Shown: piece after piece, positions 1 through 5,315 of the stretch
How positions within the stretch are numbered: the stretch's first letter is position 1
How the letters are laid out: each line of letters begins with the position of its first letter
From: Hydrogenophilales bacterium
GTDB lineage: Bacteria; Pseudomonadota; Gammaproteobacteria; Burkholderiales; Thiobacillaceae
Assembly (NCBI GenBank): GCA_011391655.1
Contig: JAABQE010000305.1
Coordinates: forward strand, 1-5,315
Direction of reading: 5' to 3'
DNA length: 5,315 nucleotides
The notes under the pieces: model-generated
The model's database searches: none
The model's input: the letters and a program-made list of their open reading frames with translations, nothing else
What the model was told of the DNA's origin: nothing
Program-made: the position numbers and the translations under genes

Positions 1-2
1 TG

Positions 3-68
3 GTGGGGGAGGCGTTTATGCGGGCGGCTGATCCTGGGGGTGAGCTGGCTCGTTTGTTTGCGGTCTAG
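3..68 (+). CDS. Possible C-terminal end of a rightward gene (5' truncated by window edge)
   Basis: Reading from position 3, the frame is open from the window edge to a TAG at 66-68. It encodes about 21 residues ending GGELARLFAV, with the mixed Ala/Glu/Arg/Leu/Phe composition of an ordinary globular C-terminus. The other two rightward frames are less convincing: one stops at TGA 29-31, and the other reads as Trp/Arg/Cys-rich. A strong hairpin begins 17 bases after the stop, as expected at the end of a transcription unit facing the convergent HerA-like gene. The fragment is too short to assign to any family and no function is proposed. It could also be chance open frame. Confidence 0.35.
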   Translation: MGEAFMRAADPGGELARLFAV

Positions 69-85
69 GTGCAGGCGGCTGATAG

Positions 86-110
86 CTTCCCCCTTTGGAA
101 AAGGGGGAGG
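86..110. terminator. Strong hairpin between convergent gene ends
   Basis: The arms CCCCCTTT (89-96) and AAAGGGGG (100-107) pair perfectly around a GGA loop. The stem extends outward through T88-A108, a T87-G109 wobble and C86-G110 to 11 bp. It lies 8 bases beyond the stop of the leftward HerA-like gene and 17 bases beyond the stop of the possible rightward gene, so it could serve as a bidirectional terminator. Neither strand has a good run of T after the stem, so intrinsic termination is unproven. From general experience, C5T3/A3G5 hairpins of this kind recur as dispersed intergenic repeats in proteobacterial genomes, which is an alternative reading. Confidence 0.45.
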
Positions 111-118
111 TTGTCCAA

Positions 119-1633
119 TCACCGCTTCCCCCCAAACAAACTCCCCAACACCCCCCGAATAATCGACCGCCCGACCTGGCTGCCAATGGCACGTGCAGCA
201 GATTTGGCCAGTGCCTCGGCAGCCCCTTCTCGGCGGCCGCTGCCGCCCAAAACCCCACCCAAAATTCCGCCCAGCCCGCCGCCGCTTGCTGCAGGTTGCG
301 CAGCAGTCTTGGCTTGCTGCTTGATCTCGGCTTGTGTGGCGGCTGCCTCAGCCGCCTGTTCGGCCCGCACTTTCAGCGATTCATAGGCCGACTCACGATC
401 AACTGTTTTGTCATAGGCACCCGCCACCAGCGAAGACTGCATCAACTGCCGGCGCTGGGCATCGGTGATAGGGCCGAGCTGTCCTTCTGGCGGCACGATA
501 AACGCGCGCTCGACCACGCCGGGGCGACCTTTTGTGTCGAGGAAAGAAACCAGCGCTTCGCCGACGCCGAGTTCGGTAATCACGGCCGCTTCGTCCAGCG
601 CAGGGTTGTCGCGCATGGTCTCGGCCGCAGCCTTGACGGCTTTCTGGTCGCGTGCGGAAAACGCACGCAGCGCATGCTGCACCCGGTTGCCAAGCTGCGA
701 CAGGATCTTGTCCGGCACATCGGCCGGGTTCTGGGTGACGAAAAAAACGCCGACGCCCTTGGAACGAATCAGCCGCACCACCTGCTCAATTTTTTCCACC
801 AGCGCGTCGGGCGCATCGGTAAACAGCAGGTGCGCTTCGTCGAAGAAGAACACCAGCTTTGGCTTGTCGAGGTCGCCCGCTTCGGGCAGGTTTTCAAACA
901 GTTCGGCCAGCAGCCACAGCAGCAGGGTGGCGTACATTTTGGGCGACTGCATCAACATGTCGGCCGACAGGATGTTGATGACACCGCGGCCGCGGTCGGT
1001 CTGGATCAGGTCGTCAATATTCAGCATCGGCTCGCCGAAAAGCTGCTCGCCGCCCTGTGATTCCAGCGCCAAGAGGCCACGCTGGATGGCGCCGATCGAG
1101 GCCGGCGACACATTGCCGTAGTCGGTGGTGAACTGCTTGGCGTTCTCGCCGACAAACGCCAGCATCGCGCGCAGGTCTTTGAGGTCGAGCAGCAGCAGGC
1201 CATTGTCGTCGGCCACCTTGAATACCAGGTTCAGCACGCCGTTCTGGGTGTCGTTCAAATCCAGCATGCGCCCCAGCAGCAGCGGGCCCATGTCGGAAAT
1301 GGTGGCGCGCACCGGATGGCCGCTGACACCGAATGGATCCCACAAGGTGACCGGGCAGCCCTGGTATGTGAATCCGTCCAGTTTGAGTGACGCGACCCGC
1401 TCTTCCACCTTGGCATTGCCGCCGCCGGGCTGAGACACACCCGACAAATCACCCTTCACGTCCGACATGAAACACGGCACGCCGATGCGGGAAAAATGCT
1501 CGGCCAGGGTTTGCAGGGTGACGGTCTTGCCGGTGCCGGTGGCGCCGGTAATGAGTCCGTGGCGATTGGCCATTTGCGGCAGCAGCGTGAGGTCGGTTGT
1601 GGCGTTCTTGGCGATGAGGAGCGGATCGGTCAC
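119..1633 (-). CDS. HerA-like DUF853 family ATPase (YjgR type)
   Basis: This encodes a 504-residue P-loop ATPase of the HerA/FtsK superfamily, DUF853 branch, the family of E. coli YjgR. HerA-like proteins form hexameric rings that act on DNA, but the cellular role of the DUF853 branch is poorly defined, so DNA translocation is inferred from the fold only. The Walker A motif GATGTGKT is at residues 30-37 and the hydrophobic Walker B strand [10 protein letters not shown] at 259-268, with catalytic Asp265-Glu266. The segment [13 protein letters not shown] (about 295-307), followed by [12 protein letters not shown] (314-325), fits the sensor and arginine-finger region. After about residue 420 come an Ala/Gln-rich helix, a Gly-rich linker (451-465) and a short helical tail ending GSLFGGKR. 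The start is GTG; an AGGA 6 bases upstream supports it. The length is normal and no frameshift is seen. The gene is transcribed divergently from the NADH dehydrogenase, with no operon partner in view. Confidence 0.93.
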   Translation of the reverse strand: MTDPLLIAKNATTDLTLLPQMANRHGLITGATGTGKTVTLQTLAEHFSRIGVPCFMSDVKGDLSGVSQPGGGNAKVEERVASLKLDGFTYQGCPVTLWDPFGVSGHPVRATISDMGPLLLGRMLDLNDTQNGVLNLVFKVADDNGLLLLDLKDLRAMLAFVGENAKQFTTDYGNVSPASIGAIQRGLLALESQGGEQLFGEPMLNIDDLIQTDRGRGVINILSADMLMQSPKMYATLLLWLLAELFENLPEAGDLDKPKLVFFFDEAHLLFTDAPDALVEKIEQVVRLIRSKGVGVFFVTQNPADVPDKILSQLGNRVQHALRAFSARDQKAVKAAAETMRDNPALDEAAVITELGVGEALVSFLDTKGRPGVVERAFIVPPEGQLGPITDAQRRQLMQSSLVAGAYDKTVDRESAYESLKVRAEQAAEAAATQAEIKQQAKTAAQPAASGGGLGGILGGVLGGSGRREGAAEALAKSAARAIGSQVGRSIIRGVLGSLFGGKR

Positions 1634-1639
1634 GGCGGT

Positions 1640-1643
1640 TCCT
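1640..1643 (-). promoter_or_regulatory. Ribosome binding site of the HerA-like gene
   Basis: On the leftward strand the sequence AGGA is followed by a 6-base spacer and then the GTG start codon (1633-1631). This supports the GTG as the true start. The first residues, [10 protein letters not shown], then run directly into the conserved N-terminal strand before the Walker A loop. Confidence 0.55.
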
Positions 1644-1756
1644 GGAGAGAAGAGACAGGGAGCCTCGATTCTAGCGGGTTCGGCCGCGTCAGGTATTCAG
1701 CAAGGTATAGAAGAGCTTGCTAATGCTCCGGGTATCATCGGGCCATCGTGACACAC

Positions 1757-1761
1757 AGGGG
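1757..1761 (+). promoter_or_regulatory. Ribosome binding site deciding the ndh start
   Basis: AGGGG is separated by 7 bases from a GTG at 1769-1771. An in-frame GTG at 1748 would add seven residues (MTHRGRT) but has only a weak upstream G-rich match. The spacing favours 1769. The residues MTTQQQAHEIVIVGGG then put the FAD-binding strand about ten residues from the N-terminus, as is usual for this family. Confidence 0.55.
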
Positions 1762-1768
1762 CAGGACC

Positions 1769-3088
1769 GTGACAACGCAACAACAGGCCCATGAAATCGT
1801 CATCGTCGGCGGTGGCGCGGGCGGGCTGGAGTTAGCCACCCGGCTGGGCGACAAGCTGGGCAAAAAGAAGCGCGCGAACATTACCCTGATCGATGCCTCG
1901 CCTTCGCATCTGTGGAAGCCGCTGCTGTACGAAGTTGCGGCCGGCAGTCTCGATTCCTATGCCGAACGGCTGGAATATCTGGCGCAGGGGCACTGGCATC
2001 ACTTCCGTTTTCGCCTGGGGCGGATGGAGCAGCTTGACCGGGCGAATCAGGAAATCGGCGTGGCGCCGACGCTGGACGAAAACGGCGAGGAAATCATCCC
2101 GCGCCGGCGGTTTCGCTACGACACGCTGATCATCGCCGTCGGCTCGGTGGGCAACGACTTTGGCGTGCCCGGTGTGGCCGAGCATTGCATCATGCTTGAC
2201 ACGCCAAGCGAGGCGCGCGAATTCCATCGTCGCCACATCAACGCCTGTCTGCGCGCCCACACCCAAACCAGCGAAGTCAAACCCGGTCAGCTCACCGTCG
2301 GGATCGTTGGCGCGGGTGCCACCGGCGTCGAGCTTGCCGCTGAACTGCACGACACCACGCGCGAGCTGTCGGCTTATGGCATGGAAAACATCGATCCCGA
2401 TAAAAGCCTGAAGCTGCTGATCGTCGAAGCCTCCGACCGCATCCTGCCCGGCCTGCCGCCGCGTCTGTCGGCTGCGGCAGCCGAGCGGCTGGCCGAACTG
2501 GGGGTTGACATGCACACCAACGAGCGGGTGGTCGAAGTGCGCAAGGACGGCATGCTGACCGCCGACGGCAAGTTCATTCCGGCCAGCATGATGGTGTGGT
2601 CGGCCGGCATCAAGGCGCCAGACTTTCTGAAAGACATCGACGGACTGGAAACCAATCGCGTGAACCAGTTGGTGGTCAAGCCCACCCTGCAAACCACCCG
2701 CGATGACAATATTTTTGCGCTTGGCGACTGCGCCGCCTGCCCCATGCCCGATGGCAAAACCGTGCCGCCGCGCGCGCAGGCTGCGCACCAGCAGGCAGAG
2801 TTGATGGCCAAGGCGATCTGCCGCCGCTTTCGCGGCAAGCCGCTGCTGGATTACGTCTATCGTGACTATGGTTCGCTGGTTGCGCTAGGCCGTTTCTCCA
2901 CGGTTGGCAACCTGATGGGGGGCTTGTCCGGTGGCAGCATGATGATCGAAGGCGCGCTGGCGCGGTTCGTGTACTGGTCGTTGCACAAGATGCACCAGGT
3001 GGCGTTGCATGGCTGGGTTAAGACTGCGATGACCACTTACGCGCATTTCATCAGCACGCCGACGCGGGCGCGCATCAAGCTGCATTGA
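1769..3088 (+). CDS. ndh: Type II NADH:quinone oxidoreductase (NDH-2)
   Basis: This is a single-subunit, non-proton-pumping flavoprotein that oxidises NADH and reduces quinone at the inner face of the cytoplasmic membrane. The 439-residue length from GTG 1769 is typical. The N-terminal FAD-binding Rossmann loop GGGAGG is at residues 14-19, followed by the acidic end of strand 2 (TLIDAS, 39-44) and the conserved HLWKPLLYEVAAG (47-59). The second dinucleotide fold, for NADH, has GAGATG at 181-186 and Glu220 at the end of IVE. The flavin motif NIFALGDCAA is at 314-323. The segment AQAAHQQ (336-342) matches the AQxAxQ quinone-site motif of NDH-2 enzymes. The last 45 residues are rich in Trp, Tyr, Phe, His and Arg, consistent with the amphipathic membrane-anchoring helices of the family. 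The gene stands alone, divergent from the HerA-like gene and convergent with the PEP-CTERM gene. An alternative start at GTG 1748 gives 446 residues. A related flavoprotein quinone reductase is less likely. Confidence 0.93.
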   Translation: MTTQQQAHEIVIVGGGAGGLELATRLGDKLGKKKRANITLIDASPSHLWKPLLYEVAAGSLDSYAERLEYLAQGHWHHFRFRLGRMEQLDRANQEIGVAPTLDENGEEIIPRRRFRYDTLIIAVGSVGNDFGVPGVAEHCIMLDTPSEAREFHRRHINACLRAHTQTSEVKPGQLTVGIVGAGATGVELAAELHDTTRELSAYGMENIDPDKSLKLLIVEASDRILPGLPPRLSAAAAERLAELGVDMHTNERVVEVRKDGMLTADGKFIPASMMVWSAGIKAPDFLKDIDGLETNRVNQLVVKPTLQTTRDDNIFALGDCAACPMPDGKTVPPRAQAAHQQAELMAKAICRRFRGKPLLDYVYRDYGSLVALGRFSTVGNLMGGLSGGSMMIEGALARFVYWSLHKMHQVALHGWVKTAMTTYAHFISTPTRARIKLH

Positions 3089-3124
3089 GCCGGGTGACCG
3101 AATGGGACTGCAGAATAAGTGAGC

Positions 3125-3152
3125 GGCATCCCGCCCATTTTTCTGGGATGCC
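3125..3152. terminator. Hairpin between convergent ndh and PEP-CTERM genes
   Basis: GGCATCCC (3125-3132) pairs perfectly with GGGATGCC (3145-3152) around a 12-base loop. It begins 36 bases after the ndh stop and 4 bases after the stop of the leftward PEP-CTERM gene. Its place between two convergent genes fits a shared terminator or 3'-end stabilising hairpin. On the rightward strand a TTTTT run lies in the loop rather than after the stem, and on the leftward strand only scattered T follows, so it is not a textbook intrinsic terminator. Confidence 0.5.
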
Positions 3153-3156
3153 CGAA

Positions 3157-4266
3157 TTACTTACTGGCCAGGCTGACCCATTTTTTACGACTCATCCAGC
3201 TCAAGCCTAGCAGGCCTAGTGCGAGCAGGCTCATGGTGGCAGGTTCGGGTATGGGGGCTGCGGCAATCCCGCTGACGGGCACGTTCTGGCCAGCCTCATC
3301 ACCTGCCAAGCCAACAGGGATCGGACTCGCCAGGATAATCGGCAGCGCAAAACCAGTCAGGGGATCGACAGGGGATGGCAATGATTCGTGCAAAGCAGGG
3401 GATGCCGGCGGCGCAGATGTGGTCAGCGCACCATCTGGATTCATGTCAGGATCGTGCAAAACAGGGGAAAACATTTCAGGGTTATTGCTGGATGCGATGT
3501 CGTCAGGCGTTAACCTGTCGTCTGAACTTTTCAGGGGGGGCAAGGCATCCTGGATGACTTCTGGATCAGCAGCGCTGGCTACAACAACCGGCACGTTAGG
3601 TTCGGTCGATTGTCCGTCTGGCGTGTTGGCCTCGGCCAGTTTGTCCTTGTCCGATTTGCACTCGGTCGATCCCGTTGCGTCAGTTGCGTCAGGTTGATCG
3701 GCAGGCGCCTCTTCGTTGTTGCGTTTTGCGCCATTGACTGGTTTGCAGTCAGGATCGATCTCCGTGGTTTTCGTGGTGGGCGGCATGACCGGAAAAACAC
3801 GTTCCGGGTTTTTCCCAACAGGTTTTGAGTCTGGACTGGATTTGGCTTTAGCTTTGGACGGAGCTGATCCCATGAAACCGTGGTTGGCTGGCTGTCCAAA
3901 TCCCCCGGGGTTGCCCGTGTGATTTGGCGCGTCGGAGCGGCCCGTCAGCGGATGGGACTGTGTCATGGCTTCGGCAAGCGCTGCATCAGCAGATGCGCTC
4001 GCAGTAGCGGTAACACTGGGCAGGTCAGTGTTGATGATGGGCGGCAGCGCGATTGGCATGGCCATCACAGTGGCAGCCGCTGCGGCAGCCGGGTCGAAAC
4101 GGATTTGTTCGTGGGCAGGCGGCTGGTCGCTGGTGCTTAGCACGCCGACGACGCTCGCAGCCGCGACCGCTGTTGAGATGACTTTACCTGCCGGGGTGAG
4201 GAGTGTGGCAATCGCGATTCCCGCATAACCATTCAGACGGGTACGTGTTGTTTTTTTAATAGTCAT
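3157..4266 (-). CDS. PEP-CTERM sorting domain protein, low-complexity acidic/Pro-rich
   Basis: This is a predicted exported protein of 369 residues. The C-terminus is a complete PEP-CTERM signal: Pro-Ile-Pro-Glu-Pro-Ala-Thr at 338-344, a short hydrophobic helix MSLLALGLLGLSWM (345-358) and the basic cluster SRKK (359-362). In known systems such tails are processed by exosortase (EpsH/XrtA type) in exopolysaccharide-producing Gram-negative bacteria. The N-terminus has a basic stretch (KKTTRTR) and two hydrophobic patches (about 14-24 and 29-43), consistent with an export signal, though its hydrophobic core is interrupted by TPAGK. The middle (about 45-335) is rich in Pro, Asp, Ser, Thr and Ala, looks disordered and matches no domain I recognise. 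It has two cysteines, Cys174 (DPDCKP) and Cys203 (STECKS). The frame is open back to an ATG at 4380, but I chose ATG 4266: it begins directly with the signal-like segment and has GGGA 7 bases upstream, while the extra 38 residues look like translated leader. No exosortase or polysaccharide gene is in the window. Confidence 0.85.
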   Translation of the reverse strand: MTIKKTTRTRLNGYAGIAIATLLTPAGKVISTAVAAASVVGVLSTSDQPPAHEQIRFDPAAAAAATVMAMPIALPPIINTDLPSVTATASASADAALAEAMTQSHPLTGRSDAPNHTGNPGGFGQPANHGFMGSAPSKAKAKSSPDSKPVGKNPERVFPVMPPTTKTTEIDPDCKPVNGAKRNNEEAPADQPDATDATGSTECKSDKDKLAEANTPDGQSTEPNVPVVVASAADPEVIQDALPPLKSSDDRLTPDDIASSNNPEMFSPVLHDPDMNPDGALTTSAPPASPALHESLPSPVDPLTGFALPIILASPIPVGLAGDEAGQNVPVSGIAAAPIPEPATMSLLALGLLGLSWMSRKKWVSLASK

Positions 4267-4326
4267 GACTTGATCCCGGTAGGTTGAAGCAACACCCGAT
4301 TGCCTTGTGGTTTTTGTTAACGAACG

Positions 4327-4350
4327 ACCGGCGTGGCAAAAAATACCGGT
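4327..4350 (-). repeat. Short inverted repeat in the PEP-CTERM leader
   Basis: ACCGG (4327-4331) and CCGGT (4346-4350) form a 5-bp inverted repeat around a 14-base spacer, 61 bases upstream of the chosen PEP-CTERM start. On the leftward strand the spacer begins TATTTTTTG, an AT-rich patch in an otherwise GC-rich sequence. It could be a regulator half-site pair or a chance match; the arms are short. Confidence 0.2.
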
Positions 4351-4381
4351 AGAGTTTGTGCGACATTCACTGCTGGACACG

Positions 4382-4411
4382 GAGGCGTTGCATTCGCCTC
4401 TCTCGGCGAAT
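4382..4411. promoter_or_regulatory. Two overlapping, mutually exclusive hairpins upstream of PEP-CTERM gene
   Basis: GAGGCG (4382-4387) can pair with CGCCTC (4395-4400) around a 7-base loop. ATTCGCC (4392-4398) can pair perfectly with GGCGAAT (4405-4411) around a 6-base loop. The two stems share bases 4395-4398, so only one can form at a time. They lie about 115-145 bases upstream of the PEP-CTERM start codon, where a 5' leader or operator could be. This could be a switchable leader, a palindromic protein-binding site or coincidence. No transcription start can be fixed from the sequence. Confidence 0.25.
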
Positions 4412-4432
4412 CTGTATCAATGCCGTAACCGT

Positions 4433-4490
4433 GCGTCAGAGTAAACGCCGCATCACTCAGCGTCAGTGCGCCAGCGCACATAGGCGTCAG
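4433..4490. repeat. Three spaced GCGTCAG copies around a small hairpin
   Basis: The heptamer GCGTCAG occurs in direct orientation at 4433-4439, 4460-4466 and 4484-4490, at spacings of 27 and 24 bases. Between the second and third copies is GTGCG-CCAG-CGCAC (4467-4480), a 5-bp hairpin with a four-base loop. The third copy runs into TTTTTAAAA. Iterated short repeats upstream of a gene can be binding sites for a regulator; here the spacing is not an exact multiple of the helical turn and no regulator is in view. Confidence 0.3.
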
Positions 4491-4515
4491 TTTTTAAAAG
4501 CCAGGGAAGTTTGGG

Positions 4516-4672
4516 GCAGCCCTCCCGTGGAAATTGAACACCAGGGCATGCTCCTGAGAGGCTCCGCACACAGGGGTTTCGGCTCGCTCGTGGGAGACGA
4601 TAAACACCCATGTTGTCGGCGGGTTGGCCCTGGTGCTTCAGCGGGTGCGCAATCAAGCGAAATGTTGGCTGC
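4516..4672. repeat. Nested inverted repeat, possible structured RNA
   Basis: Three pairs of arms nest in the correct order. GCAGCC (4516-4521) pairs with GGCTGC (4667-4672), CCCG (4524-4527) with CGGG (4642-4645), and CACCAGGGC (4539-4547) perfectly with GCCCTGGTG (4627-4635). The last stem extends outward across a one-base bulge (GAA 4536-4538 with TTC 4637-4639). Together they would give a long, interrupted hairpin about 157 bases in span, on either strand, in a region with no credible gene. A noncoding RNA or a remnant of a mobile repeat are both possible. I cannot match it to a known RNA family by eye. Confidence 0.3.
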
Positions 4673-4716
4673 AGGGATGGGGTCCGGCTTCCAGCATTTT
4701 GCGCATGGAACCCTGA

Positions 4717-4734
4717 CACGCTGCCAGTAGCGTG
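4717..4734. terminator. Hairpin just downstream of the RES gene
   Basis: CACGCT (4717-4722) pairs perfectly with AGCGTG (4729-4734) around a 6-base loop. It begins 6 bases beyond the RES stop codon, so it may end that leftward transcript, although no T run follows on that strand. On the rightward strand the stem is followed by GTGGTTTTA, a weak T tract, so it could instead terminate a rightward RNA from the structured region to its left. Confidence 0.4.
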
Positions 4735-4740
4735 GTGGTT

Positions 4741-5315
4741 TTATGCCGGCTGGGGAAGTTTGCCTTTGACCAGAAACGCCTCAAGCGGGAAGTGATGAAT
4801 AGCGTTGCCGTGCGCGGCGCGGAAGGTGACTCGCTCGCCGGTGAGTTCACCCAGCCAGGGATCCTGCGAGAGCGGACTGGGCTGGGCCAGCGCCTGCGGC
4901 GTGAACAGTGCCAGATTGATCCCCCCCGTCCGGTCGCGCGCGGATAGAAACGTAAACGCCTCGATCCCGGCTGTCCGCATTTTTGCACCGAGCGCCTGGC
5001 TTGCACGGTAGTCAGATGGGTACCGCAGCGCCTCGCGGTATTGTGCGAAAGGCGGTTGCTGCAATGGCATGCCAGCATGGGTTTGGTAGGCTGCGCCAAA
5101 CAGGGTGTGTTGGGTGTCGAGCTTGCCAACGGGCGGTGTGCGCATCCCCGCCCAGAATACGAAGCGGTAATAGGCGGCTTCCGCGAGCACGGTCTGGACG
5201 TCGAGCGAGCCGTAAAACAGGCTGGGCTCGCTGCGCGTGCCGAAGCGTGAGCCGTGTTTAAGCGGCGGGTAACGAAACGGTGTTGCCAGCAGGGTGTGGA
5301 ACGGTTCGGTTCCCT
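4741..5315 (-). CDS. RES domain protein, putative NAD+-degrading toxin (N-terminus outside window)
   Basis: This is the C-terminal 190 residues of a RES-domain protein; the frame is open to the right edge, so the start is not seen. The RES landmarks are in order: FRYPPLKHGSRFG with its conserved Arg (codon 5247-5245), SLFYGS with Tyr (5214-5212), LAEAAYYRF with Glu (5181-5179), RYPSDYRAS, and GGINLALF near the end of the core. A GTG inside this domain (5190) is therefore not the true start. Characterised members (MbcT, ParT, the Pseudomonas putida Res toxin) are NAD+ phosphorylases/NADases or ADP-ribosyltransferases acting in the cytoplasm, and are neutralised by an Xre/MbcA/ParS-type antitoxin usually encoded just upstream. 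That position falls beyond base 5315, so a toxin-antitoxin pair is inferred, not shown. No antitoxin lies downstream. Assignment to RES is firm; toxicity is not proven. Confidence 0.87.
   Translation of the reverse strand, partial: GTEPFHTLLATPFRYPPLKHGSRFGTRSEPSLFYGSLDVQTVLAEAAYYRFVFWAGMRTPPVGKLDTQHTLFGAAYQTHAGMPLQQPPFAQYREALRYPSDYRASQALGAKMRTAGIEAFTFLSARDRTGGINLALFTPQALAQPSPLSQDPWLGELTGERVTFRAAHGNAIHHFPLEAFLVKGKLPQPA

Larger units (their letters stand above)
4267..4740. other. 474-bp intergenic region without a credible gene
   Basis: This gap lies between the start of the leftward PEP-CTERM gene and the stop of the leftward RES gene. It should hold the PEP-CTERM promoter and leader plus the RES 3' end. 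Open frames exist on both strands (for example 4356-4730 rightward and 4453-4719 leftward), but both are Arg/Cys/His-rich, overlap each other and resemble no family I know. I looked for a sigma-54 type -24/-12 element, which is reported upstream of some PEP-CTERM genes, and found no GG-N10-GC match. Several inverted repeats, listed separately, are the only structure seen. Confidence 0.6.

Noticed and set aside
95..1060. Long rightward open frame (321 codons) opposite the HerA-like gene, plus another at 465-1121
   Set aside because: Both lie antisense to a gene with intact ATPase motifs. Their products are Arg/His/Gln- or Ser-rich with no family resemblance, the typical shadow of a GC-rich gene.
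1733..1738. TATCAT as a -10 element for ndh
   Set aside because: It sits at a sensible distance from GTG 1769, but no recognisable -35 hexamer lies 16-18 bases upstream, so it is too weak to annotate as a promoter.
1832..2788. Leftward open frame (318 codons) opposite ndh
   Set aside because: It is antisense to a well-supported NDH-2 gene, and its His/Gly/Arg/Gln-rich product has no recognisable motif.
4267..4380. 38-residue N-terminal extension of the PEP-CTERM protein from ATG 4380
   Set aside because: The extension is polar and Cys-containing, and it would bury the signal-like segment. ATG 4266 has a plausible GGGA ribosome site and starts directly with the basic n-region.
4460..4490. 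Gene-end terminator or CRISPR-like unit at the GCGTCAG copies
   Set aside because: The repeats are only 7 bases long with unequal spacers, and the T run follows the small hairpin by about 10 bases, so neither a CRISPR array nor an intrinsic terminator is supported.
4500..4620. Leftward-strand similarity to glycine riboswitch (CTCTCAGG) and 6S RNA fragments (GAGCATGC, CTTTTAAAAACTG)
   Set aside because: Only isolated short words match. The rest of the conserved core and the expected spacing are absent, and no glycine-metabolism gene follows.
4356..4730. Overlapping open frames, rightward 4356-4730 and leftward 4453-4719
   Set aside because: Both are of odd composition (Arg, Cys, His, Trp), have no recognisable family and overlap each other on opposite strands. 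The underlying DNA looks more like structured noncoding sequence.

Overview
The window looks like a chromosomal segment of a moderately GC-rich Gram-negative proteobacterium, most likely a betaproteobacterium. This is inferred from gene content (a PEP-CTERM exported protein, a single-subunit type II NADH dehydrogenase, a HerA-like DUF853 ATPase) and G/C-biased codon use. No rRNA or other taxonomic marker is present, so the assignment is tentative.

Layout, left to right. Positions 3-68 hold what may be the last codons of a rightward gene that enters from outside the window. A strong 11-bp hairpin (86-110) separates it from the convergent leftward gene at 119-1633, a HerA/FtsK-fold ATPase of the DUF853 family. 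A 135-bp spacer then leads to a divergent gene, the type II NADH:quinone oxidoreductase (1769-3088, rightward). A second hairpin (3125-3152) separates this from a convergent leftward gene (3157-4266) encoding a secreted, low-complexity, acidic/proline-rich protein with a clear C-terminal PEP-CTERM sorting signal. A 474-bp stretch without a credible gene (4267-4740) carries the PEP-CTERM leader and several inverted repeats. The right edge (4741-5315, leftward) is the C-terminal part of a RES-domain protein, the toxin family of RES-Xre toxin-antitoxin systems; its N-terminus and any antitoxin partner lie outside the window.

The genes do not form one operon. They are arranged as convergent and divergent single units with hairpins at the convergent junctions. 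The NADH dehydrogenase and HerA-like ATPase are housekeeping-type genes. The PEP-CTERM gene, the structured intergenic region and the RES gene are the accessory part. I see no CRISPR array, insertion sequence, tRNA or rRNA. The least explained pieces are the function of the PEP-CTERM protein and the paired inverted repeats between it and the RES gene. Nothing here amounts to a demonstrable new system.
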